64,000 bases of DNA from Medicago truncatula (taxonomy: Eukaryota > Streptophyta > Magnoliopsida > Fabales > Fabaceae), in the NCBI RefSeq assembly GCF_003473485.1, contig NC_053048.1, positions 45,954,255 through 46,018,254 of the forward strand. The letters run 5' to 3'. Positions 28,015-40,893 of this stretch are shown here, in pieces; position 1 is the stretch's first letter, and every line of letters starts with the position of its first letter. The position numbers were made by a program, and so were the translations under genes. The notes beneath the pieces were generated by a model. The model was not told the DNA's origin and made no database searches. It was given only the letters and a program-made list of their open reading frames with translations.

Positions 28015-30452
28015 TGCTGGCTATTGATCAATCCATAGATTCTTATATTCTCATATAGATTTTAATTAAGTCTATATTTTAAATTTTTAAACAGTTTTAA
28101 AAATTAAAAGTTTATCATTAAGTTCCTAAAATCTGATACTTCCTTAAGTATCGCTTACATTGTTTACAATAGATTAAGACTCGATGTTGAGCAAGTGTTG
28201 GTTTAGATGCATCTCCTCAATAAAACACTAGAAAAAGGTAACAAAACCTTAGCTAATGACATTGTTATTGAAAGTTCCATTCAATAGATTGATTATATGG
28301 TAGGAGATTGATTAACCTAAAAGAAGTTGTAGAATTCATTGATAGCATTCAATTCATTGATGCCAAAGTTATGCTCCTCCATGCTCATAAAGCAGTTATG
28401 AAGCAATTTACTCACATTGATAAATAACTGACACATTGATGCCACTAGAGAGACAGGAAGCGGTTATGCACTGTTTCTCAAAATTTTATTTGATTTTGAT
28501 CTAACACTGCAAACTTCTAATAAAATAATGTAAAGAAAATTTATATATGAAGGAGAATAGTAAGTGCTTTGAGATCAATATTAGGCTTGTGGTGCAAGTT
28601 TGTATGTTTGCAGGATCATTTAAAGACAAAGGACAGCAACATCTAAAGTAGGAGGTTTTTCTTTCTCTGACTGGTTGCTTTCAGTAATTTTATTTTCAAC
28701 TCTCTTAAACTACAGTTTGCTGGTCAAAATATACAAGAAAAAGGACCCAAAAGTTACACACAAGTAAGTCTGTTAGAAAGTAAAAGAAACCTGGTCGCGT
28801 TATTTTACTCACTTGAGAGAGGATAATGAAGGCAGGCTTAGAAGTTAGAATATTGTTTTCTTTCTCCATTTGCTTATTTTTCTAACTGGCTTGACCATTT
28901 TGGAACCAGATCAACTTTCTCCATTCTCCAATATCATTACGGATATGCAATTTGAAAAGGAAAAATAATACATAATTAGGTCATTATTTTAAAAGTCAAT
29001 TCAAACCTTAAAATAGTCCATGTCAAGTAATAGGTCAGATTCATGTTTTGAAATTTTAAAACAAGGGATACTTATTTAGCTAAAGCATTGTTTCACACTT
29101 TGCAGGTGTACTGTCTTTCCCTTTGTTGTTTCATTCCATATTTTCTTTGCAATATGATGCTTAGATGAGAGACAGGTGAGACAAAAAATATACTCTTTGT
29201 CAATTTTTATTAAATCAATGACTAAACACGCATGGAAATAAAATTAGTAAATAGTTAATTGTGTAAATTACAAACCCCTCCCTAATATGAAGAATGACTG
29301 AGTTCGTAAGAAATCGATTCACTAAAAAAAATTTTGAGTGAGAGTTTATAAGGACCTAAGGTCCGTTTAGATTGACTTATTTTAAACTTGTGAAATTATG
29401 GATAAAAGTATTTATCATAATTTCATAAGTTGCTTATGTCATAAGTTGTCGGTATGAGCACATCCACAAGCTTATCACAATCACAATATATATGTAAACT
29501 TCGAAAACCACATGCCTCGCGTTTTTAACATATCTTTTGTTTTTTACACTTTACTATTTTTTTTGAAGATTTTTTTTTTACACTTTACTTATTTTCATTT
29601 TTTATTTTATTTTTAATTTTTATAAAAGCAGTTATCATTTTTTAAACACTCGCTATATTTTACACGCCACTTTTGATAACGAAACCTGCGCAAAGAGTGA
29701 GAAATTTGCAAACTCAAATTTTAGTTTTTATGTCACTTTCTTTTCTTAAAATGTGAAATGATGATGGTGTGATTTGATAATTATGTTAAAAATTACAACT
29801 GGTAGTGTACAAATATCTTTGTTCTTTCTTTCTTTGTACCAATAAAAATATATTTCTGTCTTTGAAAAAATTAATACCTTCTTTAAACAATGTTTCAAAA
29901 ACTGTTGTTTGTCAAAATATGGTTTTAAAAAACAAGTCATTTTCCTTAATCCGGAAATTTAATCCCGACACGGTAATAAATTAAAAATTATTCAGTCTCG
30001 TGCTCGTGGTAACTATAAGTCATGGGTGTATCTACCACTTTCCATTCCACCAACACATGACACAAAGGACAACCACATATATGATAGACCTACGTATTCT
30101 CATAATTTTATTTCAACCACATTAGGTATGATATTAATCTTTCCTTTAATAAGGATTGCGACCTAATCCTAGCACTGCACAACAAATTTTTTGCTGTCAC
30201 TATTAATAAAAATAAATGTTTGTTTTCTTTTTTGAATGGAAAAACAAAATTTAAATAATTTCATGTTCACTACACTAATAGTGATGGCAAAGATGTTTGT
30301 ACATTACATAATTTAAACAAAAAAAAATGTTGTAAAATAAAAGAGACAAATAATTTAAAACATTTTTTTTGACAACATATAAAAATAGAAAAAGAAACAT
30401 CTAATATGAGACGAACGGAATAGAACATTCATTTCGGCAAATCACAAGAAGT

Positions 30453-30552
30453 GTCATTGTTTTTTTTTTTTTTTTTGTGGTGGCCAGGATTTGAACCTCG
30501 AACCTTGCATATTTTATGCATTATTCATATCAACTTAATTAAACTCACGAAA
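30453..30552 (-). mobile_element. Decayed tRNA-derived SINE with poly(T)
   Basis: The plus strand has a long T-run (the SINE A-tail), then GTGGTGGCCAGGATTTGAAC, CTCGAACCTTGCATATTTTA and CAACTTAATTAAACTCACG. Read in reverse this is a head like GTGAGTTTAATTAAGTTG, TGCAAGGTTCGAGG and a GGCCACCAC end. Related to the family at 21957. Confidence 0.6.
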
Positions 30553-31076
30553 ATTGTTATTTGACACGATAGACGGATGGGTTTGCATTGAAAATAAGTC
30601 ATAATCTGATTTGATTTGTCGCTTCCCTCTTTGTAATATCAAGCATTATCCTTCAAAGCAATCCAAAAAATAAAAGAAAGCATTATGCTTCAAATTTTAC
30701 ATATATACGTATATATTATAAAAAAAAAACATCAATATCTTTAAAATAAAAAAATCTTTTTATCTTTGAAATAATAAAGATTAATAATTAATTACTACAA
30801 ATGTTAATGAGATGGTTGAATGCTAATAAGATTTTATCTTTTGACCAAATTTTTTTTTAGGAAATTAAATAAAATCTTAAAAGTTCTACTTAATATAGCT
30901 TTTTCTTTTCCTTTTCATATCATGACTAGACATTTCAGTATCTTAATTGTATGGTCCTTCCCACAGGACACATAAAAGTTTACTATATCAAAAACACTAT
31001 ACTCATTTAAAATCACTGACACCACATAACTGAACAGATTCAGTAATCTTAAATGTGTTGTGTCATCCTATTCACT

Positions 31077-31088
31077 TTATATAAATAA
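31077..31088 (+). promoter_or_regulatory. Putative TATA box of alcohol oxidase gene
   Basis: TTTATATAAATAAAG lies about 110 bp upstream of the ATG at 31194. A strong TATA match at a usual distance; predicted 5' UTR about 80 nt. Confidence 0.6.
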
Positions 31089-31193
31089 AGAGTGAAGACA
31101 CAATAGATTGTTGTCATAAAAGTTTGTACAAAAGTCACACGTCACAAGAATACAAAACAAAAATAATATCTTTGTGATTGCAAAAAAAGAGCA

Positions 31194-34100
31194 ATGGAAG
31201 ATTCTCATCCTCTATTGAGAGGAGGTAGAGGAAAAGAGAAAGGTTATAGCCATGGATTTTTAACCTCTCAGATGCATGTATTGGCTTCCATATGTGACAC
31301 CCTTTTTCCATCCATTCCATTAAACAAAGAAGTCTCTCAAGATGAAAACCTCTCATCCTTCTATTCAACTTCTGGTTCTCAGTTCCCATTTCCTGATGAG
31401 GTTCTTTTTCCACCAAATTTATCCTTTTTTTATTTTTTTTTTATTTTTTTTTTATTTTTTTTATCTATCTATCATATAAGTGATAATATTCAATACAAAT
31501 TTTACACTTACCTGTAGAATCCACCGTTTCTAACGGGTATTCAACACGTGTCCTATGTTAGTGTCCTGATACATGACACCGACACATGTGATTACATTCA
31601 ATTTAAAAAATAAAAAAAATCTGGTATCAATATGTTAGTGTCGGTGTCATGTGTCTGAATCAGTGTTTCATAGTAGGACACTGTAAGTTCTAATCTTTCA
31701 TACCATTAAAAAAAAAAAGCCTAGTCTTTCACTGATATTTTGAACGTGTCTGTATCACTATTTTATAGTTGTAAATGTAAATTCTAATCTCTCATTGATA
31801 TTTGAAAGGAACTGAAACTGCTATGCAGTCGGAGCCATAGGGACAATTTGCCGAAATTCGATACCAAATATCATGTTTTGCTTTTTCGTACCTTTGTTCT
31901 ATTGAACATAAATAAAGTCTTCGTTTAATGACACGTGTCAGAATTTCACACTATTTTCTGTCTTTTTTTTTTCTAGATCATCATGCAAGAGTATGGGAAC
32001 TTAACTAGTTTAATTCAATAATATTTGCTTTGAAAATGCTAGAAATTTATCAATTCAAATTTTTTTCATATGAATATTAGGCTGCAGAGCTAGTCTTGCT
32101 GTTCAAGAAGAGTGCACCAGAAGCAATTCCATTGGTGAGGTGGATTCTATGGATTCTGTCATTCAAATTAGGGACACTTTTTCTTTGTGGAACTCTTTGC
32201 TTGCATTGGAAGTGGCCTTTTGTTCTCAAATTCTCTGAGATTTCTTTGGAAAAGAGAGAAGAAATTCTCAAGAAATGGTCAAAAGAAAACAAATGGACAC
32301 CTCTAAGGGCTGTGTTTGTGTTGATCAAAATTGTTTTCTTCTATACTTTGTTCTCAAGGGTAATGCTTCTCATCCATTTTATCATTTTAATAATGCTCAT
32401 ATGGTATTTGTTAGTTTGATTCTGAGATATAAAAATACTAGTTAGCAAAATATCATGTCACACATTTTAGGTTATTCAATGAGTTTCACTTTCATGTGCA
32501 AAATCTGTCCAAAAAAAGTGTATTGATAGCATCATTCGCATTTGAAAGTGTCTTGTATTCTTGTTATATGATCTACAAAATTGGTCATTTAAAGAAATGG
32601 TAGATAGAAAACTAGCCGAACCATTATAAAGCTGATGAAAATCGGTCAAACTATTTTGAATCATTTTTAATAAAAACATTGGGCATAACACTTTTCCCTA
32701 ACTGCTGCAGACAGATGTAAATGGCCATAATCCAATGTGGAAGGCAATAGGGTACAAGGTGGACACTAGAGAAAAGTTGAAACTAAAGAAGAGGCCTCTC
32801 CAGGAAGGACTAGTAGAGACAACATACGAAACCAATTCTACATTAATCCAATCCCTGAGTGAAAAAGGCCTTGAAGTCACTGAAGATGAAGAGCAAAACG
32901 TGTACAAGATCAAATGCGATGTTGTCATTGTTGGTTCCGGTAGCGGCGGAGGAGTTGCAGCTGCAATTCTTGCAAACTCAGGTCATAAAGTGATCATCCT
33001 AGAAAAAGGAGAGTATTTTGTTTCTCAAGATTATTCTTCCTTGGAAAGTTCAGCGATGAACGAGCTCTATGAATCAGGTGGAATCATGCCAACTCTTGAC
33101 GGTAAAATGATGATCTTAGCTGGCTCAACAGTCGGTGGAGGTTCAGCTATAAACTGGGCTGCTTGTGTTAGAACACCTGACTCTGTTAAGAAGGAATGGT
33201 CCGAAAAATATAAACTACCGCTTTTCACAAGCTCTGACTATCAATCTGCTATGGACTCGGTATGCAGAAGGATTGGTGTGACAGATAAATGCAACAAGCA
33301 AAGCTTTCAAAATCAAGTTCTTCGGAAAGGGTGTGAGAGAATTGGTTTAAAAGTCGAGTCAGTTGCAGTGAATGCTTCAGAAGATCATTATTGCGGTTCG
33401 TGCTGTTACGGTTGTAGAACCGGAGATAAAAAGGGTACTGACTCAACTTGGTTGGTTGATGCTGTTGAAAATGGCGCAGTTATCCTCACTGGATGTAGAG
33501 CTGAGAAATTCATAATAGAAAATGGGAAGAATGAAACAAAGAGAAAGAATTGCTCAGGAGTGATTGCTGCAACAAGTTGGAGGAGTAAGATTACAAAGAA
33601 ACTCCAAATAGAATCCAAAGTAACTATTTCATCATGTGGATCACTACTTACACCTCCTCTAATGATTTCTAGTGGACTACAAAATCCAAACATTGGAAGA
33701 AACCTTCATCTCCATCCAGTTCAATTTGCTTGGGGCTATTTCCCTGAAAACATGACAAACTTAAGTGGTAATAACCATGAAGGAGGAATCATAACTTCTA
33801 TACACAAAGTACTTGCTGAGAACTCCACGCCAAAAATCATTATAGAAGCACCTGCTTTAGGACCTGGATCATTTTCAGTATTAGTTCCATGGATCTCAGG
33901 ACTCGATATGAAAGACAGAATGGCAAAATATGCAAGAACTGCTAACCTTTTTGCATTGGTTAGAGACATAGGATCAGGAGAAGTAAGAAGTGAAGGAAAA
34001 ATTTCTTATAGACTTGATCAAATGGACAGAGAAAATCTTAGAATTGGATTAAGGAAGTCTTTAAGGATTTTGGTTGCGGCGGGAGCTGTTGAGGTTGGAA

Positions 34101-34438
34101 CTTATAGGAGTGATGGACAAAAAATCAAATGTGAAGGGATCAAAGAAGAAGAACTGGAGGAGTTTCTTGATACTGTCTCGGTTGTCGGGGGACCACGGTC
34201 CAGAAGTGAACTTTGGACAATGTTTAGTTCTGCACATCAAATGGGAAGTTGTAGAATGGGTAAGAATGAAGAAGAGGGTGCAGTTGATGAGAATGGAGAA
34301 AGTTGGGAAGCAAAAGGGTTGTATGTGTGTGATGGAAGTGTTTTGCCTAGTGCAGTTGGTGTTAACCCTATGGTAACCATTCAATCTACAGCATACTGTA
34401 TTGCTAGTAAAATTGCAGAATCACTTAAGGAAGAATAG
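31194..34438 (+). CDS. FAO: Long-chain fatty alcohol oxidase (GMC oxidoreductase)
   Basis: FAD-dependent, membrane-associated enzyme that oxidises long-chain fatty alcohols to aldehydes, releasing hydrogen peroxide. Three exons: 31194-31400, 32081-32359 and 32711-34438, totalling 2214 bp, or 737 aa, the usual length for plant FAOs. The N-terminal region has a hydrophobic segment around [17 protein letters not shown], likely membrane-embedded. The FAD Rossmann motif is [18 protein letters not shown]. The second GMC signature region is [20 protein letters not shown]. The C-terminal block has [12 protein letters not shown], with the catalytic His region, and ends with [20 protein letters not shown]. 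The large third exon alone codes 575 residues. Intron 1 holds a GTGTC-rich repeat. No frameshift or missing key motif. Which FAO paralogue it is (for example FAO4-like) is not certain. Confidence 0.95.
31530..31680. repeat. GTGTC-rich palindromic repeat, copy 1
   Basis: Contains AACACGTGTCCTATGTTAGT, ATGACACCGACACATGTGAT and TAGTGTCGGTGTCATGTGTC, so it is internally inverted. Relatives are at about 44185-44270 and 62235-62370. It lies in FAO intron 1. No transposon borders could be fixed. Confidence 0.55.
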
Positions 34439-34477
34439 ACAGAGATTGATGAATAATAATGAAGTTTGTATTATTTC

Positions 34478-34483
34478 AATAAA
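34478..34483 (+). terminator. Polyadenylation signal of FAO gene
   Basis: AATAAA 40 bp after the TAG stop codon, in a T-rich and A-rich 3' flank. This is the usual near-upstream signal, although plant poly(A) signals are loose. Confidence 0.5.
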
Positions 34484-37400
34484 AGAATTTCATTGAAAAT
34501 GTACATGTACTTTTCGTTTTTTTACATGATGTAACTAGTATTGCTGGTGTTAACAAAATAAAGTTTCATGTAAATGTGTCAAAGTTTATTATGCGAGACT
34601 AACTAGCAATGGAATTTAAATCCTCTCGTAACTAAATCCAATCGGAGGGGTGATTCTATTGGTGATTTCACCCTTAAAATTTTTATTGGATTTTGAAATG
34701 ATATTTGTACAATCATTTTTTAACTTTTGTGACATCTTTCTTTTTCATATTAACATTATGTTTTTATTATATCTCTATTGCTTTGATTTTTTGTCAATAC
34801 TTCATTTTCATTGTAAATTATGATTGTCTCATAAGTTGTCATTAAAATAATTGTTCAAATAACACAACTCAAAATATATACAAGTTGGCATTAATGGTAT
34901 TTATTGGATATTGTTGTGTTTTGTCTTGGGGATGAAGTGGTAAACCACCTAAAACTTACACACACAACTATGATTACAAGGTCTTAGGTTTGAACTTAAA
35001 TAAAGACGTCCAACTTATTGATATTATCAATTGAGATAGGTTTTATTGGATTTTACAACTATGAAATATACAACTAAAAAATAGTATATATTTACAACTA
35101 AATGCTTGTCAACCATCATAATTTTTGATGCTACAATTACACATATATTTGAATAATCAGTTTGTTACACACAAAAAACTATATTCGACAATACCTCGTA
35201 AAAAAGTGTGAATGACTTGAGATTGGAATATGTTATACTTAACATAGTTATACCTCTAATAACTTTGTATACAATCTTAATTTTACAAATCCAACTGCTA
35301 AATTATAATTTCTTATATAGCAAAGAGATCAAATATGTAAAATTTTATAAAAGTCTAATTATTTGATAATTTACAAGATTACCTTATTTGAATTTTTGAG
35401 ATTTTGGGATGGTGAGGGCCTCCCTATGTCTGTACATAGCTCCACCTCTGATTTTGATTCTCCTCAATGTTAATTTTAGTGGGCTAGTTTGACTTCTACG
35501 AAAGAAAGAAAAAATCAGCATATAAATGAACTAGTATGGTGTTGGACTAAACCCTAATAGTTAATCTATATATTGATTGGATTTGACTTTTTACCATGAT
35601 CTTAATATAAATATATATTTGTGAATATATATAATAATAAGACATTTCTTTATTAATTTTGTTTTATTTCAAAAAATAAAGTCCCTAGAATAGCGAGTCC
35701 GTTTAATGAAACATTAAGTACGACTTAATCACAAGACATCTTTAAACATAAGGACACTATTTCAAAAATATTCACAGTCCAGCTTTATTGTGAAACGAAA
35801 TAACATTAAAATATAGAGACTATTATAAGGGTAGACTAATGGTAATATCACATAGGTCATGGATAAAGAGTTACAATTTCTTCATATATACATAAATATT
35901 AGGAGTATTATTTATACCGAACCCATCATGAGAAAACTACATAGAGTGTTATACAAGTGATTATTCTCTTAGTGATAGTGGTGTATTCCATTATTCAACA
36001 TGAAATCACTATGTACTCTAGATGTAGGAATCAAGTATTTTGTTGTCGTTCAAACGTTGTCTGTAATAAGGTGACTATAAAGTTGGTTGATAGGTACTCT
36101 ACAAAACATTTTGAGGGACATGAATGACCGATGGAATTTGCTTCTCCTACATAACAAGAGAAATGTTTAAGAGTCCAGTATTAAACTGGACAAAGGTGAC
36201 ACACAATGTCTTGTGTTCAATATAAACACGAGGGCAAAGATGAAAATTATACACATAATCGTTATCACGAAGAGGTTTCGTCAAATCAAATGACATTATT
36301 GTTACTTGGATATCATTTATGTGTTGCTAGATACCACCTATTCTTTATAATATTAAATATAAGATGTAGTATCATTGTCAACATTACAAGAACCTATATA
36401 GTCACACACATAAGAATATATAAATGAGAGTTGAATAAATAAGTGAGATGTATTATTCGAGGATGTGTTTAGCTTGTGAAACTGCTTAGCTTGCAAAACC
36501 CACATATGGTTGCTTGGTTTGCAGAGCGCACAAGTGGTTCTATAAACATAACCCTTACGTTAAAGCAACAATACACTTAAACTAATTCACTTAATTAAAA
36601 ACCTACTTGTTTTTTTCTTTCTAAAACCTAAAATTGTGCTCTCTCTCACTCTCTAAACCTTCATTCGAATCAACTAGCACTGAGTAATAAGTTCTATTTG
36701 TATGTATTAAGTAAAGATAACGCTACTTTGCTTTGCTAGTGATTATCCTTTCATGGATTCTTCTCCACTCTTCAAAGAGGTAATCATATGAAACTTAAAG
36801 TGTTTAAGTAGTTTATGTTTAATTTATGAATAATGATTCAATCAAGATTTGTTCATCGTAATTTATTCCGCTAAGAGAATTAAAATTTTGAAAACTCATT
36901 CTTAAAATTCAAACATATTATGTATATATTTGATGACCATTTTTGTAATTTTAACCATCTTCTATTGTTTTTAGAAATTCGAACACATTGGAAGAAATAA
37001 TTTGAAGTTGAATTTTCCTTTATTACTTTCTTACGCGTTTCAAAAAAATCATTTTCCTCTCATTTCTTTCTTTCTTTTTTGTCGTAAATAATCTAATGGG
37101 AAACTAACACACACCAAATGCAGAGAAGTGGTGAATTATATGTTCAAACCCGCACTCAAACATATGATCGTCAAATGTCTCTAATATTTTATCATCTAAA
37201 TTTTGCTTACGAGATCTTCCATTTTATTTATATTATAACCAGAAAAGTACAATCTAAAATATATTTCTTCATAAAATTAATAAAGAAAATAATGATCATC
37301 GTCGATTGAGTAACTTTGAACCCTCTTCACATTCATGTAACATTCACGACTTTACAAGAGCATCTAATCAATGCAACCGCTACAAATACAAAAATATTTT

Positions 37401-37512
37401 GTTTTGTGTTCATTCTTATGTGTTACCTTGTTGAGATTGTTACTCTTTCTACCCATTTCTCCGGTTTTCCTGAAACTATTATAAGAAAAAAGGCATCGAT
37501 CATCATCACACC
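34484..37512. other. Intergenic region after FAO, no gene seen
   Basis: AT-rich with many stop codons in all frames. It holds a MITE (34693-34867). At 34918-35040 a degenerate tRNA-like word set (GGGATGAAGTGGTAAACC, AGGTCTTAGGTTTGAAC) may be an old SINE. Nothing else is recognisable. Confidence 0.55.
34693..34867. mobile_element. Short MITE, relative of the copy at 60976
   Basis: Left end GAAATGATATTTGTACAATC; right end AATTGTTCAAATAACAC, the inverted partner. The interior words TATCTCTATTGCT and AAATTATGATTGTCTCATAA match the element at 60976-61158 in order. No clear target duplication at this copy. Confidence 0.6.
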
Positions 37513-39076
37513 TAGGAGTGGAAAAAAACCAAAAACTGAACCAAACTGTTGAAATGAACCGATCCAAACCGGTATTGAACCGAACTGGTACATAAAAACT
37601 CTGAACTGATCCATACTTAAGTTAACCGAACCGTTTTGTACTGAACCGAACCGTTTTTGGGAGAGAGAAAAAAAAAAAAAAAAAAACTGAAGTTAACATT
37701 TCACTCCAAAATCCAAATCCCAAATCTAAGATCGCAAACCCTAATCCACAAAACTGAATGCAAATCCACCGTGTTCCGTACAGTTTCCGGCCACCACAGC
37801 CTTGCTCCGCCGTGGAATTCCACCTGGTTTCAACAACCTCAGGTAAATTTCGATCTCTCTGCGAATTTCGATCTCTCTGTGTTCTATTTGATTATGAGCT
37901 GCGAATTCGACCTCAGATGTTGTTTTTGATTATGTGATGCAATTCCTTTCATGTTTGGTTATTGCTTTTGAGTTAGATTTAGGCCTTGTTTTGATGAATA
38001 GCTTAATTTGTAGGTTATTTATAAGTATAAGCTGTTTCTTTAACCAAATATAAATGGCTTAATAGCTTAATAAGCACTTATTTATAAGTATTCACTTTGT
38101 GACTTTGTCCACTCTGCCCCAATTTATTTAATGTACTACGAATGCAACAAGGGAAGGAAACATCCTTCAAGCATACACCATTATTTTTTTCCCAACCATA
38201 TCTTAATTCTTAATTTCTTATCCTGCCAGAGCTTCCGAACTTATTTTTGGCTTTATTCATACACTCTGATATGGACATGGATAGTGGGGCACATCATTGA
38301 TATTGATACATATGTATTGATATTAATTTAAAATTATCATAGTGATTGAATGTCTATAGTTTCTAAAATTACAACCTTTCCAGTATTTTTCTCTTGACAA
38401 ATCCCTGATCGTCTCTTAAGGGGTCAACCATTGTGTTTCCAAGGAAAAAAGGGAGATGACTTAAGTTTAGGACAATCATTATTCATCAGTTAGAAACTAG
38501 AAAGTATTAACTGCCATTTTAAAGTGAATAGCTTAATAAATTGGGGCAATGTTTAAGAGACCTATGCACACCTCATATTCAAATACATCTGCATTGTGTA
38601 TGTTTGATTTCCTTTCTATGTTGGTGTAATAACAAAGAAGTTTATGAATTTTTCTGCCTCGACTTGTCGCTTTTTTGTTGAACTGATACTAGACTATAAT
38701 GTAAAGTTTATAACATGTATCTAATGTGGATACACATTAGGCTATACAAAAGGATTTAGAAGCAATCGCAGAATAGACGAGGATTTAGTGTTAAAGAAAT
38801 TTAACCTCCAACCACCTTATAAGTTACATGTGAAGGGAAAGATCATTGTATAGTGATAGGGCAATAAAGTGTTCACATTCATGAAGTTTAATTTTATATA
38901 CTGTAGTTTCATTTGTAGATGAATTGGTTTTAAAACTTCTGTCCTGATTCTGTTTATACTGATTTTAACAGAAGTTAATGTCATTTTATCATGATAATAT
39001 TTCACGTCAAGAAATGAATTATTAACATGAATTTAAGAAAATAAATCATGTTAAATCTCGTTCATTCATAAACTCA

Positions 39077-39270
39077 AACTTGCATTGAGAATGGATTGAA
39101 CCTTGTTCTAGTTGCCTGAAATCCAATAACCCAGAATCAGGAACATAGAAAGGGTGAGAATGGATCATGCATCAACTTGCATTGAGAATGGATTGAACCT
39201 TGTTCTAGTTGCCTGAAATCCAAAAACCCAGAATCAGGAACATAGAAAGGGTGAGAATGGATCATGCATC
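39077..39270. repeat. Recent 97-bp tandem duplication
   Basis: Two adjacent copies (39077-39173 and 39174-39270) differ at about one position (CCAATAACCC versus CCAAAAACCC). They contain GCATTGAGAATGGATTGAAC and GGGTGAGAATGGATCATGC. Near identity implies a recent slip or duplication. Inside the hAT-like element. Confidence 0.9.
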
Positions 39271-39855
39271 AACTTTGTTCTTCACAATAAGATTACTATT
39301 TGAGATTTATATGTCATAGTTTATGTGCATAGCAAAAGAATTGTGCAATAACTTCTCTGTTTTCCTAGATAACTGTATCAATTGCAGCAGCTACTTGATT
39401 TCATTAGAAATAAGAAACTCTCAATTGCAGCCTTTGCTGTGATTCTTTAGTTACTTGGGTTATGGAATCGTACTTGTTATCGAGTGCTTAATATTGAGTC
39501 AAAACTACAGAGGTTTCTCCTGCCCTTATTTTTAAGGTGACCCCTATTCCTTTCATTTGCTCCTCATTTTCCATAAAGTCGCCTCTCGTTTGAACTGTCA
39601 TTTTGAACTATGCGAGTATTTTTCATAGTTACCTTTGTAGTAGACTTTCATTTTGAACTGTCATTGGTTTCATATTGGTTTCATTTTGAACTATGCAGTT
39701 TCAATCCTCTTTTCTTTGAGAGCTGGTTTTATTGATTTGGAACTCTTGTGTTTAATATCACTTCCAATAGCATTTAGTATCTTTTTTGCAGAGATGATTT
39801 CTTCGTCGTCCTATGCAATGGCATCAGTTAGTGTGGTTAATCTTGATGATTGATG

Positions 39856-40045
39856 TTGGTTGTTGATTAATCGATGGATAATTTTTTTTTTTTGGTTATA
39901 TAGTGATTTATCGAGAATTTGTGATGTTGGTTGCTGATTAATCGATGGAGAACTTTTTTTTTGGTTATATAGTGATTTATCGACAATTTGTGGTGTTAGT
40001 TGTGCTGATTAATTGATGGAGAACTTTATTTTTTGGTTATAACAT
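39856..40045. repeat. Imperfect tandem repeat of about 80 bp
   Basis: Roughly two and a half copies share GTTGGTTGTTGATTAATCGA-type words, a T-run, TTGGTTATATAGTGATTTATC and GACAATTTGTG. Copies diverge at single bases and in T-run length. Close to the right end of the hAT-like element. Confidence 0.75.
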
Positions 40046-40509
40046 GAATTTGTAATGCTGCACTTTAATCTAATTCATTTTGGAGATTTTATCTTAATTT
40101 GGATTTCAGTTTTTTTTTTAAATGAAACAGTGCACCATTTTGAAGTAGCAGTTCAGTTTGGTTTGAATTGTTTCATTACAGTTCAGTTCAGTTCAGACAC
40201 AGTTTTGGGTCTGAACTAAACTTTATCCACCCCTACACAGGCCACAAGGTAGACTTCGATGATAAATTTTATCCTCTACTCCTTCCTTCGATATCATATC
40301 TCCATCCCAATTTGTTGAATTTAGGGTTTCTCTTTGGTTAACCTTTATCTTGAATCTTAATATTGGCAGCTTATATAAAATCCTAGATTTCTCTTCAAAT
40401 ATTTTTTCATTTGTTCTTAGTTTTTGCTTAGATTTTTTATTTATTTTGGTAATTGTAAAATATTATGATGATGATTATGGTTGTGATATTGCATGCAGCA
40501 TAGTGAAGC

Positions 40510-40893
40510 ATGAGTACCAAAACGATGCATCCACCACCTCGTCGTGTCCCGCGGGCTAGCACCTGTTCCACTAACAATAATAACAACTCTAAGCACAAGG
40601 AAATGGATCATGATGGAGACTCAAAGCCAAAGATATGCAACGACAATAACAACAAAGGCTCAAACCTGAGCTTGAACAATACATTGTTTGCAGGCTACTT
40701 GGCTCATGAATTCCTTACAAAAGGAACTCTGTTGGGACAACAAATGAGCTCGATGTCAAGCTCGAGAGAGGAACCACTGCAACAGAAGTACAATAGGTAC
40801 GTGGAGGTAGCTTACTTGTTGAAGTCAGATGGCACCCATTTTCCTGATATTGTGAATCCGACCCAACTAGGTCTAGAGTTAAGGTTACCCTAG
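40510..40893 (+). CDS. Small plant-specific protein of unknown function
   Basis: A 127-aa single-exon reading frame. The N-terminus is low complexity and polar: MSTKTMHPPPRRVPRAS, then Asn-rich and Lys-rich. The second half holds LNNTLFAGYLAHEFLTKGTL, a hydrophobic block I recognise as conserved in a family of short plant proteins with no assigned biochemical role (some databases label relatives as embryo-sac-development proteins). It ends in a short tail, LGLELRLP. An AATTTAGGGTTTCTC leader-like stretch lies about 190 bp upstream. Conservation of the central motif supports a real gene. Function is unknown, and an upstream exon cannot be excluded. Confidence 0.75.
   Translation: MSTKTMHPPPRRVPRASTCSTNNNNNSKHKEMDHDGDSKPKICNDNNNKGSNLSLNNTLFAGYLAHEFLTKGTLLGQQMSSMSSSREEPLQQKYNRYVEVAYLLKSDGTHFPDIVNPTQLGLELRLP

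Larger units (their letters stand above)
27290..31076. other. Long intergenic region between PCS and alcohol oxidase
   Basis: No gene supported over 3.8 kb. It contains a small hAT-like MITE candidate (27844-28014), a partial copy of the 7378-7607 MITE family (about 29351-29480), a SINE remnant (30453-30552) and long A/T-rich stretches. Short ORFs have no family resemblance. Confidence 0.6.
37513..40235. mobile_element. hAT-like non-autonomous element, about 2.7 kb
   Basis: Starts TAGGAGTGGAAAAAAACC and ends CTTTATCCACCCCTA, i.e. inverted TAGGRGTGGA ends like many plant hAT elements. Just inside both ends lie repeats of GAACCGAACCG / CAGTTCAGTTTGGTTTG, the expected subterminal transposase-binding clusters. 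No transposase is encoded. The left part (37680-37850) resembles a captured 5' leader (AAACCCTAATCC, then CTCAG followed by GTAAATTT, a possible splice donor). It also holds two tandem-repeat blocks. A target duplication is unclear (CACACC versus CACAGG flanks). Confidence 0.6.

Noticed and set aside
34061-34384. Antisense and alternative-frame ORFs over the FAO exon
   Set aside because: Composition is that of shadows; the FAO frame is continuous over 575 codons with all GMC motifs.
39077-40045. A CRISPR-like array
   Set aside because: Units are 80-97 bp without unique spacers, and the window is plant nuclear DNA; they are plain tandem duplications.
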